From: Myxococcales bacterium
GTDB taxonomy: Bacteria; Myxococcota_A; Polyangia; Polyangiales; Ga0077539
Reading direction: 5' to 3'
Assembly: GCA_016793325.1 (NCBI GenBank)
Contig: JAEUKI010000055.1
Location: 186,001-250,000, forward strand
Length of the DNA stretch: 64,000 nt
This document shows positions 51,844-60,155 of the stretch, in pieces. The stretch's first letter is position 1, and each line of letters starts with the position of its first letter. The notes beneath the pieces are model-generated. The model worked only from the letters and a program-made list of their open reading frames with translations, was not told the DNA's origin and searched no databases. The position numbers were made by a program, and so were the translations under genes.

Positions 51844-52093
51844 CGGGCTTCGCGCGCGCCGGCTTCACAGCGCTCGAGCGCGGTGGCGCTTCTTGTACTT
51901 CTTGCCGCTCGCGCACGTCTGCCCAGACCGCCGTGCCGTACGCGAGCACTTCGGAGACGTTTGCGCCCACCGCAGTCGTGTCGTCGCGCACTCCGATGAT
52001 GCCGTTGGCGCCGCGTGAACGAGCATCTGCGCGAATGCGTCCGCTGCGGGTCGAGCCACGAATGGCGAAGGTCTGAGTGTGACTTTCTCTCTC
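51812..52093 (-). pseudogene. Remnant of a YbjQ/UPF0145-like heavy-metal-binding domain
   Basis: On the leftward strand one frame reads ...RADARSRGANGIIGVRDDT, then TAVGANVSEVLAYGTAVW, closely resembling the C-terminal half of YbjQ-type domains (E. coli has ARALGADAVVGIDIDYETV...GTAV). The frame is open from a TGA at 52094-52096 to a TGA at 51812 but has no ATG, GTG or TTG ahead of the similarity, and the N-terminal half of the domain is missing. It overlaps the menF 3' end. A decayed gene is the best explanation; a rare start codon is the alternative. Confidence 0.5.
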
Positions 52094-52133
52094 TCAATTT
52101 GCAGGGGGAATGCGCCTTGCTTCGCTCGGTCCC

Positions 52134-52619
52134 ATGAGCCCTCGAACGAAGATCTCGCTCGCGCTGTTTGGCGGAAGTTTGCTGGTGTTCTTGCTGATGC
52201 AGCTCGTCCCGGTCGAGCGCAGCAACCCGACGGGCAGCGCGAGGATTGCGTGGGACTCGCCGGCGACCGAGGCCCTCGCGCGGCGAGCGTGCATGGACTG
52301 CCACTCGAACGAGACCGTTTGGCCTGGACACGCTCGGGTCGCGCCCGTCTCGTGGTTCGTCGCGAATCACGTCAACGAAGGGCGTCGCGAGATGAACTTC
52401 TCGACGGGCCACGAGGTCGAGATCGACGAGTGCTCTCGCGAAATGCAGCGGGGAACGATGCCGATGGCTTCGTACACGTGGCTTCACCCCGAGGCGAAGC
52501 TCTCTGCCACCGAGCAACAAGCGCTGATCGCCGGGCTGCGCCGCACGTTTGCGCGCGCTCGTAGCGGCGACGGCGCGGGTGACGGGCACGAACGCCGCGG
52601 TGATCACGACGACGATTGA
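52134..52619 (+). CDS. Membrane-anchored c-type heme-binding protein
   Basis: The 161-residue product has an N-terminal membrane helix (ISLALFGGSLLVFLLMQLVP), then ACMDCHSNETVWPGHARVAPVSWFVANHVNEGR, which is the heme-binding-domain family with a CxxCH motif, and REMQRGTMPMASYTWLHPEAKLS near the C-terminus (a Met or His is the second ligand). It acts in the periplasm, probably in electron transfer. ATG 52110 is an alternative start; neither has a clear ribosome binding site. It stands alone, near menF and the YbjQ remnant. Confidence 0.78.
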   Translation: MSPRTKISLALFGGSLLVFLLMQLVPVERSNPTGSARIAWDSPATEALARRACMDCHSNETVWPGHARVAPVSWFVANHVNEGRREMNFSTGHEVEIDECSREMQRGTMPMASYTWLHPEAKLSATEQQALIAGLRRTFARARSGDGAGDGHERRGDHDDD

Positions 52620-52716
52620 GCCGCGCGTTCGACGAAAGCGAGACTCCTACTTCGACGTGGCCCTGCTCGACGCCGGCTCGTCTGGGCGCGCGGCGCTTCG
52701 TTCGATCGAACTTGCG

Positions 52717-53247
52717 TCACCGCGCTGCGAGCACGGCGGCTTCGAGCGCGAACACGTGCGGGTCGCGATCGCCCAATGACCGCAGCGCGTCGGCGAGGCG
52801 CAAGAGGTACTCGACGTTGCTTCCGCTGGGTCCGTGCGCGCGGAGGATCGTCGCGGCGATGTCCTCGTCGCGCTCGTCGCCGGCGTCCCACGCGTTGCCC
52901 CGGGGAGCGATGTACACGTACGCGCTCGCGAGGGCGCCGTGATCGAGCTCGATCTCGACCGCGGAGCGCTCGTACCCCGCGCGCTCGCGGTGATCGAGCG
53001 CGACGAAGGTCGCCTCGGCCTGCGCTGCGTCGAAGCGATACGCGATCCCTCGCACGCTCGCTCCTTCACGAGCGACGAGCGTGACGACGCGGCCGGGGAG
53101 CGAGGGCGTTCCGCGGTGGTCGTCGCTGCGCTGCGAGAAGCGCCGCGCGAAGCCGCGCAGCGTGGCGGGCCGGGACTCGACGAACTCGAAGCTCGGTCGA
53201 TAGATCACCGAGCCGTAGCCGAACAACCAGACGCTCTGCTCGTCCAT
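52717..53247 (-). CDS. chaC: Gamma-glutamylcyclotransferase (ChaC-type)
   Basis: The 176-residue product starts MDEQSVWLFGYGSVIYRPSFEF, the ChaC signature with the GYGS substrate loop, and has the catalytic Glu in LDHRERAGYER. The enzyme cleaves glutathione to 5-oxoproline and Cys-Gly in the cytoplasm. The longer frame to 53427 crosses the palindromic operator and is rejected. It diverges from the Uma2 gene. Confidence 0.85.
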   Translation of the reverse strand: MDEQSVWLFGYGSVIYRPSFEFVESRPATLRGFARRFSQRSDDHRGTPSLPGRVVTLVAREGASVRGIAYRFDAAQAEATFVALDHRERAGYERSAVEIELDHGALASAYVYIAPRGNAWDAGDERDEDIAATILRAHGPSGSNVEYLLRLADALRSLGDRDPHVFALEAAVLAAR

Positions 53248-53319
53248 GAACGCCCGTGTTGATCGCGCACCTTCGCCGCGACCGCAATCGGGTGCATCGA
53301 TACCCAACGAGTCTCCTTT

Positions 53320-53341
53320 CACCGACAGTGCACTGTCGGTG
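53320..53341. promoter_or_regulatory. Perfect 22-bp palindrome between chaC and the Uma2 gene
   Basis: The sequence CACCGACAGTG is followed at once by its reverse complement CACTGTCGGTG. The ACAGTGCACTGT core looks like a TetR-type operator. It lies 73 bp upstream of the chaC start and 84 bp upstream of the Uma2 start in the 178-bp divergent gap. No TetR gene is in the window, so the binding protein is unknown. Confidence 0.6.
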
Positions 53342-53425
53342 GCGGCACGATGCACGCGCTCGCGCTCGGCTGTTCGTGCGGCGCCGAGGCTGCTTCGAGT
53401 GACCGTGCTAACGTCTCGGCTCGTC

Positions 53426-54253
53426 ATGGCCGACGCGAAGCGAACACCCGAGCACGGTCCGTTTCGCGCAGAGCAACTGCGCGAGGGCGACCGCTACGAG
53501 CTGTCCAAGGGGCACGCGATCTACTGCGCTCCCTCGGGGGGAAGACACGGCGGAGCGAACGCGATCGGAGCGCTCGTGCTCGGGTCCGATCCGAAGGTGA
53601 CCGAGGTGGGCATCGACGTGGGCTACAGCCCAGCGAGCGACGAGCTGCGGTCGCCGGATGTCTCCGTCGGCAACGTCCCGAACGCGCCCGGTTGGGTCGC
53701 TGGCGCGCCCGCGCTCGCCCTCGAGTACGCCGACCGGGGAACGGACGAGGGCGAGCTCCAAGAGAAGATCGCGTCGCTGCTCACCGCGGGCACGCGCTGG
53801 GTGTGGGTCGTGCGGCTCGTCGGCGTTCGGCGGGTCGAAGTGTACGAGCAGGGACAGCCGCCCCGCGTGCGGGCCGACGGAGAGCAGCTCGAGGCGCCCG
53901 ATGTGTTGGCGAACCCCGTTCCGGTCGCAGCCCTGTTCGACCGCGATGCGGCCCTCGACGCGTCGCTACGCAACATGGTTCAGCGTCAGGGCTTCGCCTC
54001 GCTCCCCGACGCGCTCGCCCGGAGTCGCGAGCAAGGTGTCGAAGAAGGCATCGAGAAGGGCATCGAGAAGGGCATCGAGAAGGGCATCGAGACTGGCGAA
54101 GCGCTCGCCATGCGCCGCTCGATCGAGACCTTGTGCGCGACGTTCGAGATCGACGTCGACGACGCGCGACGCGCAGCCCTTCGCGATGCTTCTGTCGTTG
54201 AGCTCCGCGCCCTCTTCGACGCGATCTTGCGCGACAGGGCTTGGCCGCGCTGA
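53426..54253 (+). CDS. Uma2-family (DUF820) restriction-endonuclease-like protein
   Basis: The 275-residue product has the PD-(D/E)XK-type core of Uma2 proteins: D in RSPDVSVGN, E in LALEYADRG, and K in ELQEKIASLLTAGTRWVWVV. A charged repeat (GIEKGIEKGIEKGIETGE, about 207-224) leads to a short helical tail. Uma2 proteins are abundant in some genomes; their biological role is not settled. Start ATG 53426; upstream codons to 53246 belong to the divergent promoter region. Confidence 0.8.
   Translation: MADAKRTPEHGPFRAEQLREGDRYELSKGHAIYCAPSGGRHGGANAIGALVLGSDPKVTEVGIDVGYSPASDELRSPDVSVGNVPNAPGWVAGAPALALEYADRGTDEGELQEKIASLLTAGTRWVWVVRLVGVRRVEVYEQGQPPRVRADGEQLEAPDVLANPVPVAALFDRDAALDASLRNMVQRQGFASLPDALARSREQGVEEGIEKGIEKGIEKGIETGEALAMRRSIETLCATFEIDVDDARRAALRDASVVELRALFDAILRDRAWPR
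54047..54094 (+). repeat. Four 12-bp tandem repeats in the Uma2 gene
   Basis: GGCATCGAGAAG is repeated three times exactly, then once as GGCATCGAGACT, encoding four Gly-Ile-Glu-Lys-like units. The length keeps the reading frame, so unit number can change without disrupting the protein. Confidence 0.85.
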
Positions 54254-54275
54254 GCGACCTTCGATCGCGACGCAA

Positions 54276-55331
54276 TCAATCGTGCGTCGTGGGCATGGCG
54301 CTCTCGCCGTCGCGCGCGTTTGCGCCGAGGTAGTACAACTGTGAGCGCCCGCCGCTGACGAGGGCCTCGATCACGTCGCCGGGCGTGAGCACGAAGGACG
54401 AGGTCTCGGCGCCGTTGCGAAGCAGCGACGCGCGCTTGGTCACTTGAACGACGTAGCGCTTGAAGCCGTTGTTCGCCGCGCCGCCGTCGCTCTCCATCAC
54501 AGCGCGTTGGTACGTGAGCGCGGCGATCGCGTCGTCCGTGGCCGACGAGCTCCCTTGGCTGACGCTGCCCGACGCCGTGATGATGCTCTTGGCGGACAAC
54601 GGTTGAACCCACATCGAGTTGTTGCGCACCGTCAGGATGATCCCGAGTCGGCCCGGGGGGAGGTGTTCGCCGCCGTAGAGCATTCCGGGGTCGATCTTGC
54701 GCGGCTCGTCGCTGGCGACGTCGGCGTCGGCCACGATCTCGCCGTCGCGGCTCGCGGGAACCCACACAATCAACTCGCCCGACGCGCACAACACCGGCCA
54801 GCATCCGCGCGCCCACAGCGCCGCGAGGGGGCCCCACGGAGACGGGCCTCGGTGCTCGACCTTCTCGAGCACTCGACCGATGTGAACGTGTCGGTACAGC
54901 GTGAAGAACCCTGGCAACAGCAGGTTCCACGCAGGGCGCCACGACGCGGGGAGCGGGACCGCGCTCTCTTCGAGCCTCGCGCGAAACGACGCGAGCGCGT
55001 CGGGGATCGACGCGGCGTGCGGCTCGAGGCGCATCCGGTGCTCCATCACGCGGGTCATCGCGTTGCGCCAGTCGGCGTTCTCGGGGTCCGGGTTGCTGTG
55101 CGCGCCTTCGGCGATGACCTTCGTCCATCGCGCGCTCGCCTCGCGCGCCGATCGCGTGACGAACAGCCGCGCCGGACGAAGCTCTTTGGACGCGTAGCGC
55201 TCGAAGCACGCCGTGAGCTCGTCGGCGTACCCCGCGAGCGTGACCTCTGCGTCTCGATCGAGCCTCGTGATCGCCGCTTCGGGACGAAGCCACTGCGCCT
55301 CGTCGAGTGCCTGTTGCAGCTCGTCGCTCAT
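54276..55331 (-). CDS. Unrecognised cytoplasmic protein
   Basis: The 351-residue product (ATG 55331; GTG 55337 also possible) has no signal or membrane segment. The N-terminal half is helical; the C-terminal half is beta-rich with RLGIILTVRNNSMWVQPLSAKS and LTPGDVIEALVSGGRSQLYYLGA. I cannot assign a family. Codon usage fits a real gene. It is the last of three leftward genes (57600 to 54276). Confidence 0.6.
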   Translation of the reverse strand: MSDELQQALDEAQWLRPEAAITRLDRDAEVTLAGYADELTACFERYASKELRPARLFVTRSAREASARWTKVIAEGAHSNPDPENADWRNAMTRVMEHRMRLEPHAASIPDALASFRARLEESAVPLPASWRPAWNLLLPGFFTLYRHVHIGRVLEKVEHRGPSPWGPLAALWARGCWPVLCASGELIVWVPASRDGEIVADADVASDEPRKIDPGMLYGGEHLPPGRLGIILTVRNNSMWVQPLSAKSIITASGSVSQGSSSATDDAIAALTYQRAVMESDGGAANNGFKRYVVQVTKRASLLRNGAETSSFVLTPGDVIEALVSGGRSQLYYLGANARDGESAMPTTHD

Positions 55332-55362
55332 CGCCACAGAGGATAGCGCGGATCGACAACGC

Positions 55363-56085
55363 TCACCGCAGACGGCGGGGCGCGATCCCGAGCGCGCCGT
55401 AGCGCTCGTCGCGCTCGCGCAGAATGTCGTCGAGGATCGCCGTGATCTCGTCGACGCCGCGCGTTCGAACGGTCTGCAAATTCGCCCGCGCGATGCGCTC
55501 GGCCAGCGGGAGCCGCTCTTCTTCGGTCCGCGCGGCGAGCGATCGCACGTACGCCTCGAGCTGGTCCGGCGGGACGTACTTCGTCTCGGCCGGGTCGCGA
55601 GACCGCATGCGAACCAGCACCGAGTGCCGGACGAGTTGAATTGTGGGGTCCGGCGTTCGGCGGATGTACGAGACGAGCCGCGCGGGCGACCCGAGGTCTG
55701 GCTCTGCGTCGGGATGAAAAGCCGCTGCTGCGAACTGCTTGGACAACGGCCGCGGGGTCTTCGCGTCGAGGTCGTGCAGCTCGGCCACGAATCGATGCCA
55801 ATCGGTTCGTCCCAGCGTGACCCGCGGAAACAGCACGAGGCCGATTTCGATCTGCTCGTCCGCCGCGAGCTCGTCGGCGATCGCGAGGACCGACGCGTGC
55901 GTGGGGTCTCGCTGCGCGCACACCGTCACACGAACAGCGCCGTCGAGCCGTGCTCTTTCGGCGTACGGACAGAAGTCCATCGCCTCGACGATCTCGTGTT
56001 GGTACCGCGCGTAGACGAGCCTCGCGGCGCGATCGAGCGCTGGGTTGCTGTCGTCGGTCTCGTCGGGATCGCGCGCGGCGGACAA
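55363..56085 (-). CDS. DUF1415-like protein
   Basis: The 240-residue product contains EIVEAMDFCPYAERARLDGAVRVTVC, matching the family motif with a conserved Cys-Pro, followed by IEIGLVLFPRVTLGRTDWHRFVAELHD and a C-terminal helical part. The function of the family is not established. It starts 3 bases after the stop of the leftward upstream gene, so the two are coupled. Confidence 0.65.
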   Translation of the reverse strand: MSAARDPDETDDSNPALDRAARLVYARYQHEIVEAMDFCPYAERARLDGAVRVTVCAQRDPTHASVLAIADELAADEQIEIGLVLFPRVTLGRTDWHRFVAELHDLDAKTPRPLSKQFAAAAFHPDAEPDLGSPARLVSYIRRTPDPTIQLVRHSVLVRMRSRDPAETKYVPPDQLEAYVRSLAARTEEERLPLAERIARANLQTVRTRGVDEITAILDDILRERDERYGALGIAPRRLR

Positions 56086-56088
56086 CGG

Positions 56089-57600
56089 TCAACCCTCGGG
56101 GGGCACCAGCGCTTCGGCGTCGAAGAGCGAGAGCTGCGACCAGGGTTCGACGTTTCCGCCGGCGAGGCGCTGGGCGAGCTGCGCGGCGTGCTTGTAGAGG
56201 CGGCCCAGCTGGCGCGTGCGCGCGGTGCGTTCGCGCTGGGGTTCGACGCGGAATTTCCACATGGTGGACCCGGCGTCGTCGCGCGCGGGCTTGAGCCAGT
56301 CGGACCACTCGTACGCCGCGGCCTCCGAGAGGACCTTTCGAACGAGGTCCGCGTGGCCCTGCGTCGCGCGGCCTTCGCCGAGCATCCCGTCGAGCAGCGA
56401 GGACACGCTCACCGTCGCTGCGCCGCGGAGCCACTGGGCCACGGTCTCGGCGAGGATCGCCGCGGCGACGCGGTCGAGCGCGTCGCGCTCTTCGAAGGGC
56501 GGCTCGGGCTTCGCAGGCACGCCGCCTGCGCGGATCTGCAGCAACGGGTCGAGCGAGAAGTCCGCGTGAACGTGAAACTGCACATTGGACAAGAAGCGTA
56601 GCGCGACGCAGGCGGGCGTCCCGGGCGCGAGCTCGATCGCGAGGCCGTCGCGCGAGAGCTCGACCACGGCCGTGCGCGCGGTGTCGAGATCCACCACGCG
56701 CGCGCGAAACGTGTGATCACCGACGCGCTCGGGCAGCCCCCACAGCGCAAACGGATCGGCGCCGACGAACATGCGCGCCGCCGCCGGCTCGATCGCGTCC
56801 GCCCTCCACGGAACCGGAACGAACACCCGCCGTCCCTTCTGCGCGATCGCGTCGACGAGCGAGCGCAGCGCCTCGTACTCCGCGAAGATCGCGTCGAGGA
56901 GCTTCTCGTACTGGGCGAACGAGTTGCCCACCGCGGTGCACTTTCCGTCGTGATAGACCTCGACGCGCGCGTAGCTCTCGTCTTCGCCCACGCGAAGCTG
57001 CACCGAGCTCACGCTCGTCGCGCCCGGAAGGACGTCTTTTTCGCGCAGCGCAGCGAGGGTCTTGGCCGCGGTCGCCGCCCAGAATCGCAGCGTCACGACG
57101 TCGATCCCGTCGCGCTTGTCCGCGCCTTCGCTCCCGCCTCGCAGCGGCCTCCGGTCGTGCTTGAGCGAAAACAGCACGAGCGGAGAGCCTGTCGCGAGCG
57201 CCAGCGACTCGAGCCGCGACGGCAACAGCCTCAACGGCGTGAGAAACGGCGTCGCTGTGGTGAGCAGCTCGTGCACGCGGTCGGCGTCCTTGACGCTCGC
57301 GGCGACGTGGAGCCTCCACGGGCGACCCGGGGTCGCGTCGAGCCAGGACACTTGCTCCCCTGCGACGAGCGCCACGAGCTCGGGCTCGTCCGTCGCTTCG
57401 ACGGCGATGCCCTGCGTCGCGAGCGCGCTCGCGAGGTGCGATCGAAGATCCGTGAGCACGGGGCCGTGCGCTTCGAGGAGGTACGTCTTGAGCGCTGCGC
57501 GTCCTTCGATGTCTTCGTCTCCGCTCGAAGCGCGGACAGAAGCGGACATCTGCCGCGCCAAGAGCACCGAGAGGTCTGCGCGAGTTCGTACGATGGCCAT
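56089..57600 (-). CDS. Unrecognised 503-residue protein
   Basis: The product starts MAIVRTRADLSVLLARQ at ATG 57600. It has no signal or membrane helix. The middle (about 200-330) is beta-rich with VSSVQLRVGEDESYARVEVYHDGKCTAVG and FVPVPWRADAIEP, resembling PilZ-like or carrier modules but not convincingly so; the C-terminus is helical. It diverges from the vWA/MoxR genes with 85 bp between starts and may belong to the same system. A longer frame to 58224 is antisense. Confidence 0.6.
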   Translation of the reverse strand: MAIVRTRADLSVLLARQMSASVRASSGDEDIEGRAALKTYLLEAHGPVLTDLRSHLASALATQGIAVEATDEPELVALVAGEQVSWLDATPGRPWRLHVAASVKDADRVHELLTTATPFLTPLRLLPSRLESLALATGSPLVLFSLKHDRRPLRGGSEGADKRDGIDVVTLRFWAATAAKTLAALREKDVLPGATSVSSVQLRVGEDESYARVEVYHDGKCTAVGNSFAQYEKLLDAIFAEYEALRSLVDAIAQKGRRVFVPVPWRADAIEPAAARMFVGADPFALWGLPERVGDHTFRARVVDLDTARTAVVELSRDGLAIELAPGTPACVALRFLSNVQFHVHADFSLDPLLQIRAGGVPAKPEPPFEERDALDRVAAAILAETVAQWLRGAATVSVSSLLDGMLGEGRATQGHADLVRKVLSEAAAYEWSDWLKPARDDAGSTMWKFRVEPQRERTARTRQLGRLYKHAAQLAQRLAGGNVEPWSQLSLFDAEALVPPEG

Positions 57601-57685
57601 GGGCGCGCGGACGATACCCGCGATCGATGCGATCACGCCAAAACGATGCCGTCTTTCGTCGTACGCTCCGTGCCCGTAAGGCTGA

Positions 57686-59074
57686 ATGGCAAAGCTCCAG
57701 CTCCACACGCACGCGGCGCGGCTACCCGAGATCGGAACCTCGCCCCGCCACGCGTTCGCGCTCATCGAAATCGGCGGCGAAATGACCGCGTCCGAGCTCG
57801 CGGAGTCCACGCGGGCCCCGCTGTGCATGGCGCTCGCGATCGACGCGTCGAGCTCGATGCGCGGCGCGCGGTTCGCGTTGGCCGTCCAGGCCGCGAGGGA
57901 CGTGATCGACGCCCTCGGTCCCGAGGATCGCTTCGCCGTGGTGACGTTCGACCGCGTCGCCCGCGTCGTGTGCGCGCCCACCGCGGCGGATCCCGAGAGC
58001 AAAGCGGACGCGCGTCGCGCCCTCGACCACATCGCGACCGCGACGGGGACCAACATCTCCGCCGCGTGGCGCGAGTGCGACGACGCGCTCTCTCGCTGGA
58101 TGATCCCCGACGCGGCGCGACGGATCGTGATCCTGACCGATGGGCTTCCGTCGCACGGCGAGATCGAGCCCGAGGCGCTCCGAAGGCTCGTCCGCGCGGG
58201 GCTCGATCGCGGGGTCGAGACCAACGTCGTCGGCGTAGGGGACGCGATCGACGAGCGGCTGTGCGCGCTGATCGCCGCCGCGGGCGGAGGGCGGTTTCAC
58301 TTCTTGCGCGACGCAGCGCAAGTGGCGCCCGTGATCGCGTACGAAGTCGAGGGCGCCCGGAGGCTCGTCGCGACGGACGTCTCGCTGTTCATCACGTTTA
58401 CGCCGCGCGTGACGCGCGCAGAGGTGATGCACAAGCTCCCGTGCCGACCGGACAAGCGCACGATGGAGGTCTCGATCGGGCCCGTGAGCGCGGGCTCGCC
58501 GCGCGTCGTGCTCTTGCAGTTCGAGCTCGACGACCCCACGACAGAGGCCCCTGTGTTCGAAGCCTTCGCTCGAGGAAACTGGGCTGCCCCGAGACCCGCT
58601 CGCGCCACGAGCACGGGCTTCGCCCTCGGCGCGCGCGCGCTGCTCGAGGGCCCTGGCGGCGATCCGCGCGAGGGCATGGCGGCTCCGTCCGTCGTGACGC
58701 TCCCAGAGGGTTTCGGGACGCCAGAGTCCCGTAGGCGCATCGCCAAGGCGGTCTTGTGGATGCGCACCGTGGCCGAGATTCGCTCGGCGTGGGACGCAGT
58801 CGAGGCCAACGACGAGGGCGCGGTGCGGCGCCGGATGGGCCGCGCGCAGTCGTTGCGAAGGCAGCTCTCGGACGCGGGCCTGCTCGACAAATCCGAGCTC
58901 GACGCGCTGCCGGACTTGAGCGCGCTCGAGCGCGTGATGCTCGGTCCGAAGAACGCGCAGCAAGAAGTCCTTCGGCGGACGTGGCACGCGATCGATCACA
59001 ACACCAACGCGTCGCTCGTCGTCGAGCGCGGCGGGAGCGTGATCGATCCGAGCGAGGGCGAGCCGAAGCCCTGA
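57686..59074 (+). CDS. vWA domain protein
   Basis: The 462-residue product carries a von Willebrand A domain (about 45-215) with an intact metal site: DASSS at 54-58 in LAIDASSSM, then the Thr loop TGTN and the Asp loop in VILTDGLPSHGE. The C-terminal 240 residues form a beta-rich and then helical region. Proteins of this kind work with MoxR-type ATPases; one follows 55 bp downstream. Confidence 0.88.
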   Translation: MAKLQLHTHAARLPEIGTSPRHAFALIEIGGEMTASELAESTRAPLCMALAIDASSSMRGARFALAVQAARDVIDALGPEDRFAVVTFDRVARVVCAPTAADPESKADARRALDHIATATGTNISAAWRECDDALSRWMIPDAARRIVILTDGLPSHGEIEPEALRRLVRAGLDRGVETNVVGVGDAIDERLCALIAAAGGGRFHFLRDAAQVAPVIAYEVEGARRLVATDVSLFITFTPRVTRAEVMHKLPCRPDKRTMEVSIGPVSAGSPRVVLLQFELDDPTTEAPVFEAFARGNWAAPRPARATSTGFALGARALLEGPGGDPREGMAAPSVVTLPEGFGTPESRRRIAKAVLWMRTVAEIRSAWDAVEANDEGAVRRRMGRAQSLRRQLSDAGLLDKSELDALPDLSALERVMLGPKNAQQEVLRRTWHAIDHNTNASLVVERGGSVIDPSEGEPKP

Positions 59075-59129
59075 GCGCTCGCGAGCGCACACCCACTTCA
59101 TCCATCACCCACGAAATCAAAGAGAACTC

Positions 59130-60155
59130 ATGGCTTCAGTGCGCGAATCGAAAGACATGATCCGATCGATGCTCGACGGATCGCACGACCCTTCGGGCCC
59201 CCTCACGCTCATGCTCTGGGGCGCCCCCGGGATCGGAAAGACGTCGCTCGTCGCGCAGGCCGCGCGCGAAGCCGGCGTGGGATTTCGCTCGGTGATCTCG
59301 CACTTGTACCAGCCCGTCGACGTCCTCGGGCTGCCGTACATCGTCGAGGGGCGCTGCGAGTACGCGCCGCCGGCGGCGTTTCCCGAAGTGGCCCGCGACG
59401 GAGAGCGCGGGGTGTTCTTCTTGGACGAGCTGCCCAACTGCGTCCCGGCGATGCAGTCCGCGTGGGGCATCGTCGTGCTCGAGCGGAGCACGAAGCATTT
59501 CAAGTTTCCCCCGGGCTGGTTGATTGTGTGTGCGGGAAACCGCGAGGGCGACCGCGCCGGCGCCTCGCGCCTCGTGTCCGCGCTCGAAAACCGCCTGTGT
59601 CACGTGCAGGTCGAGCCGTCGCGGGACGAGTTTCTCAACTACGCGGTCGCGCGCGGGATGCACCCGAGCGTCCCTGCGTTTCTGCAAGAGCGGCCGGACA
59701 TGCTGCTCAAGTTCGACCCGAAGAGCGCCGAGCGGGCCTTCGCGTCGCCGCGCGCGTGGGAGCGCGTGTCCGACGTGATGAAGCTTCGGATCAACGAAGC
59801 GGCGCGGGTCGAGATGCTGAAGGGCTGCATCGGCTCGGGCGCAGCGGTGGAGTTCAACGCGTTTTGCAAGGTGTTCGACGAGCTCCCGCGGCTCGAGGAC
59901 GTGCTCGCGGGCAACGTTGATTTGCGAGCGATTCTCCGGCCCGATTTGCTGCGCGCGATCGTGTACTCCGTGCTCGCCTGGGTGGGCACCGCCCCCAAGG
60001 AGCGCATGAATACTGGCTCAGCGGTCGCGCTCAACATGTCCGACGAGTGGGCGATGCTGCTCGTCACGAGGCTCTACGAGCTCGACCGCGGCGGGTTCGT
60101 GAAGACCGAGTCGTGGCCGAAGATCTCCGCGCGGCTCGGGAGGTTTCTCACGTGA
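59130..60155 (+). CDS. MoxR-type AAA ATPase
   Basis: The 341-residue product has Walker A GAPGIGKTS (about 31-39), Walker B VFFLDELPN (about 91-99) and the sensor-1 region LIVCAGNREGD. MoxR ATPases remodel or activate vWA-containing partners. It overlaps the next gene as GTGA and follows a vWA gene, giving the usual vWA-MoxR-vWA layout. Confidence 0.9.
   Translation: MASVRESKDMIRSMLDGSHDPSGPLTLMLWGAPGIGKTSLVAQAAREAGVGFRSVISHLYQPVDVLGLPYIVEGRCEYAPPAAFPEVARDGERGVFFLDELPNCVPAMQSAWGIVVLERSTKHFKFPPGWLIVCAGNREGDRAGASRLVSALENRLCHVQVEPSRDEFLNYAVARGMHPSVPAFLQERPDMLLKFDPKSAERAFASPRAWERVSDVMKLRINEAARVEMLKGCIGSGAAVEFNAFCKVFDELPRLEDVLAGNVDLRAILRPDLLRAIVYSVLAWVGTAPKERMNTGSAVALNMSDEWAMLLVTRLYELDRGGFVKTESWPKISARLGRFLT

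Noticed and set aside
53248-53427. N-terminal extension of chaC to 53427
   Set aside because: The added 60 residues cross the 22-bp palindrome and the divergent promoter, and the ChaC motif starts right at the internal Met.
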